DNA of 64,000 nucleotides from positions 428,814-492,813 of the forward strand of contig JAIXUD010000009.1 of NCBI GenBank assembly GCA_027483645.1, read 5' to 3'. Source of the stretch: Sphingobacteriales bacterium. GTDB taxonomy: Bacteria > Bacteroidota > Bacteroidia > Chitinophagales > CAIOSU01. Positions 52,400 through 61,717 of the stretch are shown piece after piece (the first letter of the stretch is position 1; each line of letters starts with the position of its first letter). The position numbers and the translations under genes are program-made. Below the pieces are notes generated by a model. The model was not told the origin of the DNA. It saw only the letters and a program-made list of their open reading frames with translations, and ran no database searches.

Positions 52400-54655
52400 C
52401 TACTTGGTAAACCGCCTAATAAGCACAGGCAGCAGCAGCAAATCGAAAACTAAGGCGGTGGCTAACGTAATGCTTACCAACATACCTACTTTCATGGTAA
52501 GCATCATTTGCGAGCCGAGCAATACCGCAAAGCCAAAGAAGAGCACTACCGTAGTCAATATCAACGCCTTGCCAGTAATATCGAAACTGCGGGCGATGGC
52601 TTCCTCTTTATCGTAGCCATTAGATAGTTCCACCTTGTACCGGCTAAGAAAGTGTATAGTATCATCCACCGCTATACCTAAGGCAATGGTGAAAACTATT
52701 GTAGTGGGGGCATCCATTACAATACCTGCAAAGCCCATAAAAGCTGCGGTAAGCACTAGCGGTAGTACGTTGGGCAATAGAGAAACAATTACCATACGCC
52801 AATTTCGAAACAACAGCGCCATAACGATGCTGATAACGATAAAAGCGAACCCAATGCCTTGCATTAACCCGCTAACCACATAAATATTGTTGTTATCGTA
52901 CAGTAGCGAGCTGCCTGTTACTTGCACCTTCAATACGCTTTCAGGTACATACTGGCCCACCCAATCGCGAAGGTTTTGATAGAGGCGTGCGGTGGAGTCG
53001 CTACCTACATCATTTACCCTGCCGCCCAACCGGCCCATGGTAGCATCTTGGTTTATAAGCACCCTGCTCAGGTCATTAGGGTTATCTGCAATCAGTTTTT
53101 GGTAGTTGGCGTAGGTTGCGTCATCGGTGGGTAGGGTGTAATATGCTGCCCTATCGGCATGGTGCGCCCGGTGCAAACTTTTGTACAGCGTAGTGGGCGA
53201 TAACACCGCCCGCACCTCGTTTCTTCCGGCAAGGTAAGATTCAATTTGGCTAATGGCAATCAGTACTTCGGGGTGGTGCATATCCTTACCGCCTTGGGGC
53301 AGCAATGCCAGCTCAAACGAACGGAAGCCGCCCATCTTTTCTTCAAAAAATATAAAGTCGCTCTTGAGCTGTTCTCGGCGGGGCAGGTCGTTCAGTAGTC
53401 GCGCCTCTGTGCTTATCTGGCTAATGCCATATAGCCCAACAATCAAAAGAGCTGCGCTCACCCATAGTACCCGATTGCCATGCAATTTGCCAGTTAGGTA
53501 GCACCATTGAACCACGGCCTCCAGCCGGTGCAGTGATGTTTTGGCTGCTATTTTACGCGGATTTAGCAACATCAACAAGGTAGGAACTACTATAGTAGCC
53601 GTTGCATAAGCCATCATTACCCCTAGGGCGGCCGTGTAGCCAAACGTTTGCAAGGGCCCGATACGACTGGTAACCAACGACAGAAAGCCTATAGCCGTAG
53701 TAAAAGAAGTAAGAAAAACCGCCAAACCAATATCATTGATAGTCCGCTTCATCGCTAGTCGCTGCTGGGTGGGTTCTTCGGCAACACACTCTTGATAGCG
53801 GGCAATGATGTGTATCACATCCGAAAGGCCCACAATGAGCATCAGTATCGGGAAGAGGGCGCTCATTAAATCGAGCGGTATGCCCAGTAAGCCCAAGAAA
53901 CCCAAAAAGTAAATCAATGCCAATAAAACTGTACCCAGCGCAACGGCTATTAGCCATATACTGCGGTAAATCAACCAAAGTATCACCAGTACTAGTAAAC
54001 CCGACAGGGCCGTGAACAGCATCACCTCCTCTTGCTGCACCCGCACGTACTCAGCCTGTATAATGGCCTTGCCTGCCAAGTGCCAACGCTGCGGGAAGTA
54101 CTGCTCTAACAGGCTCTTCAGTTCACCATTGAGGGTACTTGCAGCAGTTTGGGTAAGGGTATCTTCAACCTCCAATATAATCACTACCGATTTGGCATCA
54201 CTGCCCACAAGGCGGCCTACCAAGCGCTCATCTTCATATATCCTAGTAGAGTCAGTGCTATAACCCGCTGGATCATCAGTATGCAGCACTTGCCGCATAA
54301 TAAAACCGAAAGGGGACTTGATGGGGTTTTTGATGCGGTTAATGGCTACCACATCGGTTATGCTGGGCACACTATCAAGGGTATTGGTAAGGGCATCCAA
54401 CTGTTGCAAAAATTGTTGCTGGAAAATGCCATCAGGCGCTTCAATGGCTATAAACAGGTTGTTGTCGTCGGGTCCGAAAGAGGCTTTGTAATCTTGGTAA
54501 AAAGCTAAATCGGGGTCGCCCTTTGGGAAAAACGCTTCGAAATCATACACCATCTGCAACTTGCTGATGCCATAAAAAGATAGGCCCAACAGCAGTAACA
54601 ATACCGGTACTAACTTTTTGCAGTTGCCCAGCCACCAATCAATGAGTCTATCCAT
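52400..54655 (-). CDS. RND superfamily transporter, MMPL type
   Basis: A 751-residue inner-membrane protein with the double layout of RND/MMPL exporters: TM1 (KKLVPVLLLLLGLSFYGI), a periplasmic domain (about 35-205), a block of five membrane helices (about 215-370), TM7 (about 400), a second periplasmic domain (about 420-590) and five more helices (about 600-745). The conserved LDLMSALFPILMLIVGLSDV and AIGIAVDDTIHFLSRYK motifs contain the Asp residues that usually carry protons. Substrates of this branch include lipids, hopanoids and pigments; which applies here is unknown. No membrane fusion or outer-membrane partner is adjacent. It converges with nothing on its 3' side except the SRP RNA gene region. 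Confidence 0.92.
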   Translation of the reverse strand: MDRLIDWWLGNCKKLVPVLLLLLGLSFYGISKLQMVYDFEAFFPKGDPDLAFYQDYKASFGPDDNNLFIAIEAPDGIFQQQFLQQLDALTNTLDSVPSITDVVAINRIKNPIKSPFGFIMRQVLHTDDPAGYSTDSTRIYEDERLVGRLVGSDAKSVVIILEVEDTLTQTAASTLNGELKSLLEQYFPQRWHLAGKAIIQAEYVRVQQEEVMLFTALSGLLVLVILWLIYRSIWLIAVALGTVLLALIYFLGFLGLLGIPLDLMSALFPILMLIVGLSDVIHIIARYQECVAEEPTQQRLAMKRTINDIGLAVFLTSFTTAIGFLSLVTSRIGPLQTFGYTAALGVMMAYATATIVVPTLLMLLNPRKIAAKTSLHRLEAVVQWCYLTGKLHGNRVLWVSAALLIVGLYGISQISTEARLLNDLPRREQLKSDFIFFEEKMGGFRSFELALLPQGGKDMHHPEVLIAISQIESYLAGRNEVRAVLSPTTLYKSLHRAHHADRAAYYTLPTDDATYANYQKLIADNPNDLSRVLINQDATMGRLGGRVNDVGSDSTARLYQNLRDWVGQYVPESVLKVQVTGSSLLYDNNNIYVVSGLMQGIGFAFIVISIVMALLFRNWRMVIVSLLPNVLPLVLTAAFMGFAGIVMDAPTTIVFTIALGIAVDDTIHFLSRYKVELSNGYDKEEAIARSFDITGKALILTTVVLFFGFAVLLGSQMMLTMKVGMLVSITLATALVFDLLLLPVLIRRFTK

Positions 54656-54845
54656 AATGTGCTACAGCAGGGTAACATTGGCGAAGGTAAAATGTTTTAA
54701 CTTCCAAATGCCTTTTTTATCCGTAATTGGGGCACTCAGTTAAAAGATGCTAAGTTTTAATGTGAAATGTTAAAATACTGGTTTTCGGTAATTTATAGGT
54801 TTAATATTGATTGGCAATCAGTCATCACCCCATAAACCTTTGGCT

Positions 54846-55928
54846 ATGATACGCTCAACTTTAGTAGCAGTATGGTCTTTATCGCTTCTCGTATTTGTAG
54901 CTTCTTGCCAAAGGCAAAAGCCCCTGACCACCGAGAATGAAACGCCTGTGCACCTCACCTCCGACACTAGCAAATATGTACGTAAGTATGGGCCGGAGAT
55001 TGACTATAATGTGGCCATAAGCGAATACGTACCTTGCATATTTCAAGATAGCCGGGGCGATATTTGGTTTGCCACCAATGGCGACGGTGTGGCCCGCCAT
55101 GATGGAAAGACCTTGATATACTACACTCCTGCGGATGGCTTTGGAGACATAACCGTGAGGGACATAGTGGAAGACCAGCAAAGCAACCTGTGGTTTGCCA
55201 CCAACGAGGGCATTACCCGGTATGATGGCACTACCTTCCACAACTATACCACCAAAGATGGGCTGCCACACCCTCACGGCTGGGCACTTTTGGTGGACAA
55301 GGCGGGTACGCTGTGGGTAGGTACCGAGGGCGGTGTATGTAAGTTTGATGGCAAGAGGTTCCAGCCCTTCCAACTGCCGCTGGAGGAAACAGCAGTAAAA
55401 AGCGAGGCTTACCCCGCATCGCAACTGGTGAATGGCATGATGCAGGATAGGGCGGGCAACATCTGGTTTGCTACCAACGGCAACGGCGTGTTCCGCTACG
55501 ATGGCAAGGAGCTGACCCATCTAACCGATCAAGACGGATTGAGCAGCAACTTTGTGCAGGCCGTAATTGAAGACAAGCAGGGTAATATGTGGTTCAGCAC
55601 GCTCTATGGCGGGGTGTGCCGCTACAATGGCAAGACGTTTACCAAATTCGATACCCGCGATGGACTGGAAACCGAGCACGTATGGACCATCTTTGAAGAC
55701 CGCGACGGCAACATCTGGATGGCCGACCGCGGCGGCGCCCTGCGCTACGATGGCACCACCTTCACCCGCTTCGGTGAAAGGGAAGGCCTGGGCAACAGGC
55801 ATGTACAAAGCTTTATGCAAGACACTAAAGGCCACATCTGGTTCGGTACCTCCGGAGGCGCGTACCACTACGATGGCAAGACTATTACCCATTTTAGGAA
55901 GATGGATGCGATGGGTAGGGGGTGTTGA
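54846..55928 (+). CDS. Two-component-regulator propeller lipoprotein without kinase
   Basis: A 360-residue lipoprotein. The lipobox is VASC after MIRSTLVAVWSLSLLVF; an in-frame TTG 13 codons upstream is a less likely start. About seven repeats of 40-45 residues follow, each with an I/V-x-x-D-x-x-G-N/D-I/L-W-F-A/G-T core and then a YDGK/T-F/L element, for example DSRGDIWFATNGDG. These are the Reg_prop beta-propeller blades that form the periplasmic sensor of hybrid two-component systems, where two propellers precede a Y_Y_Y domain and a kinase. Here there is only one propeller and no membrane helix or kinase. It may be a carbohydrate-binding or decoy lipoprotein; no glycan-use genes are adjacent. 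Confidence 0.87.
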   Translation: MIRSTLVAVWSLSLLVFVASCQRQKPLTTENETPVHLTSDTSKYVRKYGPEIDYNVAISEYVPCIFQDSRGDIWFATNGDGVARHDGKTLIYYTPADGFGDITVRDIVEDQQSNLWFATNEGITRYDGTTFHNYTTKDGLPHPHGWALLVDKAGTLWVGTEGGVCKFDGKRFQPFQLPLEETAVKSEAYPASQLVNGMMQDRAGNIWFATNGNGVFRYDGKELTHLTDQDGLSSNFVQAVIEDKQGNMWFSTLYGGVCRYNGKTFTKFDTRDGLETEHVWTIFEDRDGNIWMADRGGALRYDGTTFTRFGEREGLGNRHVQSFMQDTKGHIWFGTSGGAYHYDGKTITHFRKMDAMGRGC

Positions 55929-55960
55929 GTTGGTCGATGGTCCTTGGTCGATGGGCAGGC

Positions 55961-55985
55961 TGTCACCCTGAGCGATAGCCAAAGG
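55961..55985 (+). repeat. TGTCACCCTGAGCGATAGCC dispersed repeat
   Basis: The sequence TGTCACCCTGAGCGATAGCC is followed by AAAGG. It belongs to the family of 3246-3270, next to a GTCGATGGTCC tract. The remainder of the spacer (55986-56335) shows no gene or clear signal. Confidence 0.6.
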
Positions 55986-56335
55986 GTTTGCGATATTGCT
56001 GCGCGCTCCGAGGCTTTTCGCGCAGGAGGGCAACGAACGAGCACTGCCTTTGCCGTTTGCTCACTTTCGCCTCGACTTGGGTATCGTTACAAGCACTAAC
56101 TTCCCTCTAGGTAAATTTATATCTCCAGTTACTAAGTCGTTTCATCCAAATGATGGTCGCGAAACTTGATGGTTTAAACCAGCATATTAACGGTAAAATG
56201 TTGGTATTATGCCATATACCTTTCGGATGGTTAAACTCCTTTTAACATGATCTATGGAGGTGTCATCTAGATAAGGTAATGTCAGTTTTGAATCCTAATG
56301 GTATAACCATTTAAAAAATCCACAAATCGGATTTT

Positions 56336-56357
56336 ATACTGAGTGTAGCCGAAGTGC
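56336..56357 (+). repeat. TATACTGAGTGTAGCCGAAG dispersed repeat
   Basis: A diverged member of the CTGAGC-nnnn-TCGAA family, 5 bp from the 3' end of lepA. Confidence 0.45.
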
Positions 56358-56361
56358 AAAT

Positions 56362-58152
56362 CTAGTCTTCATTCAACTTCAGTACAGCCATAAATGCCTC
56401 TTGTGGTACTTCTACGCTGCCTACTTGGCGCATACGCTTTTTACCCTTCTTCTGTTTTTCCAAGAGCTTCCGCTTACGGCTGATGTCACCACCATAACAC
56501 TTGGCAGTTACGTCCTTACGCATGGCGCTGATGGTTTCGCGAGCAATGATTTTAGCACCAATGGCTGCCTGTATGGCAATTACGAACTGCTGCTTTGGTA
56601 CCAAATCCTTCAACTTGGCGCACAGGCGGCGACCGAAGTCATAAGCCTTATCTCGGTGGATGAGCGATGAGAAAGCATCTACGTTTTCGCTGTTCAGCTT
56701 AATGTCCATTTTCACCATATCGCCTTGCTCGTAGCCGCTCATGTGGTAATCAAACGAAGCATAGCCTTTTGAGATAGACTTCAATCGATCATAGAAGTCA
56801 AACACAATCTCCGCCAATGGCATGTGGAAGGTAAGCTCCACACGGGTTGGGGTAAGGTAGCTCTGGTTTTTAAGGATACCACGCTTGTCCATGCACAGCT
56901 TCATGATGCTGCCGATGTATTCCGGCTTAGTGATTACCTGCGCCTTGATGTACGGCTCCTCCACATAATCGAGCATGGTAGGGTCTGGTAGGTCAGTAGG
57001 GTTATTTACCACCAGCTTCTCTCCTTTCGTTGTGTAGGCAAAATAGCTCACGTTCGGTACGGTGGTTATCACCGTCATATCAAACTCGCGCTCCAAGCGC
57101 TCCGTCACAATATCCAAGTGCAACATCCCTAGAAAACCGCAACGGAAACCGAAGCCCAATGCTACCGAGCTCTCTGGCTCAAATATCAACGAAGCATCGT
57201 TCAACTGCAATTTCTCCAATGATTCGCGAAGCTCCTCAAAATCATCGTTATCAATCGGGTAGATACCGGCAAATACCATCGGTTTCACATCCTCAAAGCC
57301 CTTAATGCTGGGCGCCGAGCTGCTAAAATGCGTAATGGTATCGCCCACTTTAATCTCCCTAGAAACCTTGATGCCGGTAATAATATAACCTACGTTGCCC
57401 GCAGCAAGTGATTCTTTAGGTTCGTCTTTAAAACGAAGGATACCCACCTCATCGGCCACGTATACCTTACCTGTGTTCACAAACTTTACCTTATCGTGCT
57501 TGGCCAAAGTACCGTTGATGATACGGAAGTAAGCCACTACGCCACGAAAGGGGTTGAAAAACGAATCGAAAATTAGGGCTTGTAGCGGTGCATCAGGGTC
57601 GCCTTTAGGGGCGGGTATGCGCTTCACGATGGCGGCTAGAATCTCTTCCATACCGATACCGGTTTTGCCACTGGCTAACAAAATATCCTCGGCTTTGCAG
57701 CCTACTAGGTCCACGATTTGGTCGGTCACTTCCTCAATCATCGCGCCGTCCATATCAATCTTATTGATAACGGGGATAATTTCAAGGTTGTTTTCGATGG
57801 CAAGGTACAGGTTGCTAATGGTTTGTGCTTGGATACCTTGTGAGGCATCAACTAGCAACAATGCACCTTCACAAGCCGCCAGTGCACGCGATACTTCGTA
57901 AGAAAAATCGACGTGGCCTGGGGTATCAATCAAATTGAAGGTATACTCCTGCCCATCCATTTTATAGTACATCTGTATGGCGTGGCTCTTAATGGTGATG
58001 CCGCGCTCACGCTCCAAGTCCATGTTATCCAACACTTGGTCTTGCATTTCCCTTTCGCCAACAGTCTTGGTTAGGGTCAACAAACGGTCGGCCAAGGTAC
58101 TCTTGCCGTGGTCAATATGCGCAATAATGCAGAAGTTGCGGATGTTCTTCAT
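56362..58152 (-). CDS. lepA: Elongation factor 4 (back-translocase)
   Basis: A 596-residue translation GTPase. G1 is AHIDHGKST (residues 11-19), G2 lies in [10 protein letters not shown]3 is DTPGHVD and G4 is NKID. The C-terminal unique domain ends [20 protein letters not shown], as in other LepA proteins. It binds ribosomes, especially under ionic stress. Length is normal. The gene is monocistronic; TAATTTTG lies 7 nt before the ATG, another case of a very short leader. No lepB is adjacent, although lepB often is in other phyla. Confidence 0.96.
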   Translation of the reverse strand: MKNIRNFCIIAHIDHGKSTLADRLLTLTKTVGEREMQDQVLDNMDLERERGITIKSHAIQMYYKMDGQEYTFNLIDTPGHVDFSYEVSRALAACEGALLLVDASQGIQAQTISNLYLAIENNLEIIPVINKIDMDGAMIEEVTDQIVDLVGCKAEDILLASGKTGIGMEEILAAIVKRIPAPKGDPDAPLQALIFDSFFNPFRGVVAYFRIINGTLAKHDKVKFVNTGKVYVADEVGILRFKDEPKESLAAGNVGYIITGIKVSREIKVGDTITHFSSSAPSIKGFEDVKPMVFAGIYPIDNDDFEELRESLEKLQLNDASLIFEPESSVALGFGFRCGFLGMLHLDIVTERLEREFDMTVITTVPNVSYFAYTTKGEKLVVNNPTDLPDPTMLDYVEEPYIKAQVITKPEYIGSIMKLCMDKRGILKNQSYLTPTRVELTFHMPLAEIVFDFYDRLKSISKGYASFDYHMSGYEQGDMVKMDIKLNSENVDAFSSLIHRDKAYDFGRRLCAKLKDLVPKQQFVIAIQAAIGAKIIARETISAMRKDVTAKCYGGDISRKRKLLEKQKKGKKRMRQVGSVEVPQEAFMAVLKLNED

Positions 58153-58159
58153 AAGGGTG

Positions 58160-58167
58160 CAAAATTA
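58160..58167 (-). promoter_or_regulatory. -7 element before lepA
   Basis: On the minus strand TAATTTTG matches TAnnTTTG and is separated from the lepA ATG by 7 nt only. There is no obvious TTTG at -33. Confidence 0.5.
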
Positions 58168-58220
58168 CGCAATTTTGGTGATTGGTGTGTGGTTATTGGT
58201 TACTAGTTATTGGTTTAGAC

Positions 58221-58261
58221 AACGGACTACAGACGACTGACCACCGATGCTTAAAAATTGG
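58221..58261 (+). repeat. GACGAC-type dispersed repeat, copy D
   Basis: CAACGGACTACAGACGACTG, then ACCACCGATGCTTAAAAATTG: the most diverged of the four copies seen. Confidence 0.5.
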
Positions 58262-58294
58262 CTTAACTGGTTATTGGTTGATGGGAATAACTGG

Positions 58295-58364
58295 GCGCTG
58301 CCTTGAGCCTTTGGACTTAGCGCATATTGATATTACAGCCTCTTGGCTGTTTCGGCACAAAGCA
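58295..58364 (+). repeat. GCTGCCTTAAGCCT family, solo arm
   Basis: GCGCTGCCTTGAGCCTTTGG continues with ATTACAGCCTCTTGGCTGTT and matches one arm of 12899-13040 for about 70 nt. Confidence 0.65.
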
Positions 58365-58405
58365 TTAAAAAAGATGTTTACAATGCAGACGCGAATTATT
58401 GTCAA

Positions 58406-59023
58406 TTACCGCTTCACCAGTTTAAATGCCAAATCCCTGCCATGGCCTTGCATAATGGCCAGGTTTATCCAGCATAGGGCAAGATGTTCTAATAACTCCA
58501 CTTTGCTGTCATCCCCAAAATCATAACACTGCTCAAACCCAATATCGGTAGACAATGCTGCAGCTACTTGCTTGGCTTGGGTATTGCTGCCAGCGGCAAA
58601 CATATCAATACCACCAGCACTATATACGGGTTGCGCCATGTTTTCAAACCCCGTTGAATTGAAACATTTTACCACTAAATCGTTTCCCGTTACCGCCTTT
58701 ATGGCATGGTACGCTGTGGAGTAAGGTGCTGGTTTTGCGCGTATGGAGTTAGTGGTGTCAATAATCACTTTACCGGTTACATCACCCAATTGCGGTATCA
58801 GCTCCAATATGGCATCTGGCGGGGTGGCAATTACTATTACATTGGCATGTTCGCTAGCTTCCGTTATGGTTGCTATTTGGGCATTAGGAATTTGGTAAAG
58901 GGCCTTTTGCACCTTTGCCGAGTAGGGGTCTCGCACACCGAAGGTAACAGTATGGTTGGCTTTCAACCAGCCACTGCCCAATGCTGTACCTACATTACCT
59001 GCACCTATTATGGCTATTTTCAT
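58406..59023 (-). CDS. F420-type NADP oxidoreductase family protein
   Basis: A 205-residue protein with a Rossmann fold (IGAGNVGTALGSGWLKANHT, residues 5-24) of the NADP oxidoreductase, coenzyme F420-dependent family. FGVRDP at 28-33 is the place that binds the adenine ribose phosphate; the Arg favours NADP. Further motifs are VIVIATPPDA, DTTNSI and VVKCFNSTGFENM. In bacteria without F420, such proteins are NADP-dependent reductases of unknown substrate. It is the last gene of a leftward group with a DJ-1/PfpI protein, a barrel protein and a bestrophin-like channel (12 bp after the last). Confidence 0.85.
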   Translation of the reverse strand: MKIAIIGAGNVGTALGSGWLKANHTVTFGVRDPYSAKVQKALYQIPNAQIATITEASEHANVIVIATPPDAILELIPQLGDVTGKVIIDTTNSIRAKPAPYSTAYHAIKAVTGNDLVVKCFNSTGFENMAQPVYSAGGIDMFAAGSNTQAKQVAAALSTDIGFEQCYDFGDDSKVELLEHLALCWINLAIMQGHGRDLAFKLVKR

Positions 59024-59035
59024 TAGGTTGTTTTT

Positions 59036-59983
59036 TTAGTAAATATATCCGTTTTCCGGTATTATTTTGGGCGGCAGCTCAGTTTCGCCAAGCATCTCCA
59101 GCAGGTCGCGCTCAATGGTGTTGCACAGTGCCGTAAGCGGCACATCGGTAATCAGGTTTTCAAAAGGGTCTTCGTTGGCTGCCCCGGTACGCTCCATAAT
59201 AATAAACACACCCGCCACCAGTATGCTTAGCGGAATACTTAGCCACGAATAGGCTATATTGACATCGCTGGTAAAAAAGCCCAAAATACCGAATGGCAAA
59301 AGCAATGTGAACAGGCCCACAAAAAGGCGCGTAAAAAAATCATACTGCCTTAGCAGCGGGGTGTTTTTTATCCGCTCACAACCACCTTGGCAATTGGCCA
59401 AGGCAAGCAGTTGCCCTTCCAACTGAAAGCTATCGAAACCGCCCAAGGTACCATTGCCCATGGCTTCGTAAATTTTTCGGCCAATGATGAGTTGTATGTA
59501 ATTGGGTTTGTTTTGGGCAGCGATTACCGCACGGTACTCATCAGGCGAAAGCAATGGTTCTAATACGTCCCATTGCTGTTGGTTGCGCAGCTGCAGCCGC
59601 AGTGCATGGGCCCAGGCTATACATTTATATACAAGCTCTTTTTTAAACAGCTCGCTACGGCTTGCATTGTAGTTTGGCAGCTGGGCGTGGCTGTCAGCAA
59701 ATGTAACCACCAACCTAGCCAGTACCCGGCTTGAGTTTACAATACCGCCCCAAAGGGTGCGGGCTTCCCACCAACGGCCATAAGCCGAGTTGTTGCGGAA
59801 GGCCACAAAAATAGCCAAAGCGGAGCCCAGCAAACCGATGGGTGTAAAGTTGAGCACCAAAAAATGGGCACCGGCGAAGGTAAATAGGGCCCATGCTAAC
59901 ACCGAACAACCCATGGCAAAAAGCATTTGGCCCCTTATGTATTGCCAAATCTTAATTGGGCTAAAATTGCGTTTCACTATCAT
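59036..59983 (-). CDS. Bestrophin-like (UPF0187) ion channel
   Basis: A 315-residue membrane protein of the bestrophin family. RGQMLFAMGCSVLAWALFTF and LNFTPIGLLGSALAIFVAFR are the first two helices, followed at once by NNSAYGRWWEARTLWGGIVN, the strongest family signature. A later helix pair is LFVGLFTLLLPFGILGFF and IPLSILVAGVFIIMER, before the FENLITDVPLTALCNTIERD tail that binds the channel body. Prokaryotic members form pentamers and conduct cations or anions. Its start overlaps the stop of the DUF481-like gene by 4 bp, and the oxidoreductase gene follows after 12 bp. Confidence 0.92.
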   Translation of the reverse strand: MIVKRNFSPIKIWQYIRGQMLFAMGCSVLAWALFTFAGAHFLVLNFTPIGLLGSALAIFVAFRNNSAYGRWWEARTLWGGIVNSSRVLARLVVTFADSHAQLPNYNASRSELFKKELVYKCIAWAHALRLQLRNQQQWDVLEPLLSPDEYRAVIAAQNKPNYIQLIIGRKIYEAMGNGTLGGFDSFQLEGQLLALANCQGGCERIKNTPLLRQYDFFTRLFVGLFTLLLPFGILGFFTSDVNIAYSWLSIPLSILVAGVFIIMERTGAANEDPFENLITDVPLTALCNTIERDLLEMLGETELPPKIIPENGYIY

Positions 59984-60783
59984 GGCTTCGGATTTCGTTT
60001 GTCAAATCTTGCGGTGTATGCCAATCCAAAACTTACTATCTGGTCGGTTTGGGCGGTTTTAACAGCAACCACATTCTCCAAGGTATAAGTGTAATGGGCA
60101 TTGAATGCAAGCCCTTTCCAAACTTGCAGCTCTATGCCCAAGTCTGCCTGCAACCGATAGTTGTATCTATCTTGAAAAGATGGCTGCCAATACATGCTAT
60201 AATAGCCGGTAAGCCTGTTTTGCCAAATGCGGTGCTTACCCCAGAGCCAAGTAGTTGCCCGCCAATTGTTTATAGTGTTGCTGCCATTATACTTACCATA
60301 GTTATACATCTCAGAGGTAAATTTTGACTGCTCATATACTACGCCCACCGAAGCCTTTAGTTGATGGTTTTCGGCTTGCAGTATTTGTGCAGTTGCCCCT
60401 AAGCCTGTAAAATACCGCCAAGCTATCTGGCGCCTAAAGTTGGTACTTACATAAGCAATAGCGAAAGGATAAAACCTGCGGTAGGGCCGGTAATAAATGA
60501 AGTTTCGGCTAAGCACATCGTTGTCGGCCTTAGTCTTGAAGAACGCTTGGTATAGGCTGACGTTTTGCGATTTCAATACCCAGTTTTTACTAGGCGCCAC
60601 ACTTGCTTCCAAATATCCACGGAGCAGCAACAGGTTCACGTTCCCCTTTTGGAAGTTGCCCGAAACACTGGCACGCAGTTGCAATAGGGCAGTATCGCTC
60701 TCGTTTAACTGCCCATAGGCTGCCCCGTTGTAGCACAGGGCAGCCCACAAACCAATTGTAGCAAATGTTTTAAAAAAGCGCAT
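59980..60783 (-). CDS. DUF481-like outer-membrane barrel protein
   Basis: A 267-residue exported protein with a signal peptide (to about residue 24, AAYGQ). LQLRASVSGNFQKGNVNLLL (about 35-54) is the usual opening of DUF481 (salt-induced outer-membrane) proteins, followed by many amphipathic strands and a C-terminal strand ending FGLAYTARFDK. It is probably a small barrel. It overlaps the bestrophin-like gene by 4 bp and starts 5 bp after the DJ-1/PfpI gene, which argues for one mRNA. Confidence 0.83.
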   Translation of the reverse strand: MRFFKTFATIGLWAALCYNGAAYGQLNESDTALLQLRASVSGNFQKGNVNLLLLRGYLEASVAPSKNWVLKSQNVSLYQAFFKTKADNDVLSRNFIYYRPYRRFYPFAIAYVSTNFRRQIAWRYFTGLGATAQILQAENHQLKASVGVVYEQSKFTSEMYNYGKYNGSNTINNWRATTWLWGKHRIWQNRLTGYYSMYWQPSFQDRYNYRLQADLGIELQVWKGLAFNAHYTYTLENVVAVKTAQTDQIVSFGLAYTARFDKRNPKP

Positions 60784-60788
60784 AGCAA

Positions 60789-61559
60789 TTATTCGCCAAG
60801 GGCGGTAATAATTACATCGGCGGTTTCGCTACCACTAAAATTTTGTTGCCCGGTTATCAAGTTGCCATCGCGTATAGCAAAACCTTTCCACAGGCCAGCT
60901 AGAATGAAATTGGCACCGAGTTTTTTAAGCTCATCCTCAATACGGAACGGCATCAGGTTTTGGCCCTTTGGCAGCAAGCCCATTCCCCATACTGCTTCAT
61001 CGGCAAAATCTTCTTCAATATTGGCAAAGCCTGTTACCGTCTTACCTGCTACCAAATGGTTGCCATTGGCTAATTTGGCGTAGCGCAGTATTGCTACCCC
61101 ATGGCATAGGGCTGCGGCAATTTTCCCTGCTTCATAAAATGCCACAAACTTTTCGATAGTATCATGAGCCTTTTCAATGGAGAACATGGGCGCTTGGCCG
61201 CCAGCAATAACTATTGCGTCAAATTTATCCACCGCTATTTCTTTTGCTGGGCGGGTATTGTCTATCAGTTTTAAAAGGTCAGGGTCGCCTATAAAGCCGC
61301 GGCTTATAAGGTCTTCGGCTTGCCATTTACTGGCATCATCGGGGTTGCTCATGGCGTCGCCCTCACACTTGCCACCAAAGTAGCTAAACACCTCTACTTC
61401 ATATCCTTTTTCAATAAACTTGTAGTAAGGGTGGGTAAGCTCGCTCCACCAAAACCCAACTGGCCAGCCGGTAATTGATGAAGTTGCAGGGTTAGCAATT
61501 ACAATGGCTACCCGCTTGGGGTTGCTAGGGTTTACGGGATTGGTATTTTTGTGCGACAT
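60789..61559 (-). CDS. DJ-1/PfpI family (type 1 glutamine amidotransferase-like) protein
   Basis: A 256-residue protein of the DJ-1/PfpI superfamily. The nucleophile elbow is AALCHGVAIL with Cys152 followed by His153, and Gly-rich IAGGQAPMF precedes it at 118-126. Glu66 in KCEGDAM may be the acidic partner of Cys. GWPVGFWWSELTHPYYKF (31-48) is typical of the HchA/Hsp31-like branch, which includes glyoxalase III and chaperone activities. It is the first gene of a four-gene leftward group and is divergent from the HxlR regulator, which is probably its regulator. Confidence 0.9.
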   Translation of the reverse strand: MSHKNTNPVNPSNPKRVAIVIANPATSSITGWPVGFWWSELTHPYYKFIEKGYEVEVFSYFGGKCEGDAMSNPDDASKWQAEDLISRGFIGDPDLLKLIDNTRPAKEIAVDKFDAIVIAGGQAPMFSIEKAHDTIEKFVAFYEAGKIAAALCHGVAILRYAKLANGNHLVAGKTVTGFANIEEDFADEAVWGMGLLPKGQNLMPFRIEDELKKLGANFILAGLWKGFAIRDGNLITGQQNFSGSETADVIITALGE

Positions 61560-61644
61560 GATGGTAATCTTTAAGTTTTAACAGATAATGAGGTTGTAAA
61601 ATTGGCAACCATACCATCATTTGCGGCTATACTACTTTTTTGTG

Positions 61645-61655
61645 AGATACTATCT
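61645..61655. promoter_or_regulatory. Candidate HxlR operator AGATACTATCT
   Basis: A perfect 11-nt palindrome, 3 bp upstream of the -33 element of the HxlR promoter, in the divergent spacer. Size and position are consistent with an operator but this is inference. Confidence 0.4.
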
Positions 61656-61657
61656 TT

Positions 61658-61686
61658 TTGGAAAGAAAGCATACTTGCTATCTTTG
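61658..61686 (+). promoter_or_regulatory. Promoter of the HxlR regulator
   Basis: TTG (61658-61660), an 18-nt spacer and TATCTTTG (61679-61686). The ATG is 31 nt downstream. A weaker candidate (TTG, 18 nt, TATCTGTT) points left towards the PfpI gene near 61578-61606. Confidence 0.75.
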
Positions 61687-61717
61687 CAATCATTCCTTCG
61701 CTCGATAATCGCCTGCC

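Noticed and set aside
52251-52616. 121-aa plus-strand ORF over the SRP RNA region
   Set aside because: It overlaps the RNA, its promoter and the end of the RND transporter gene, and shows no protein family features.
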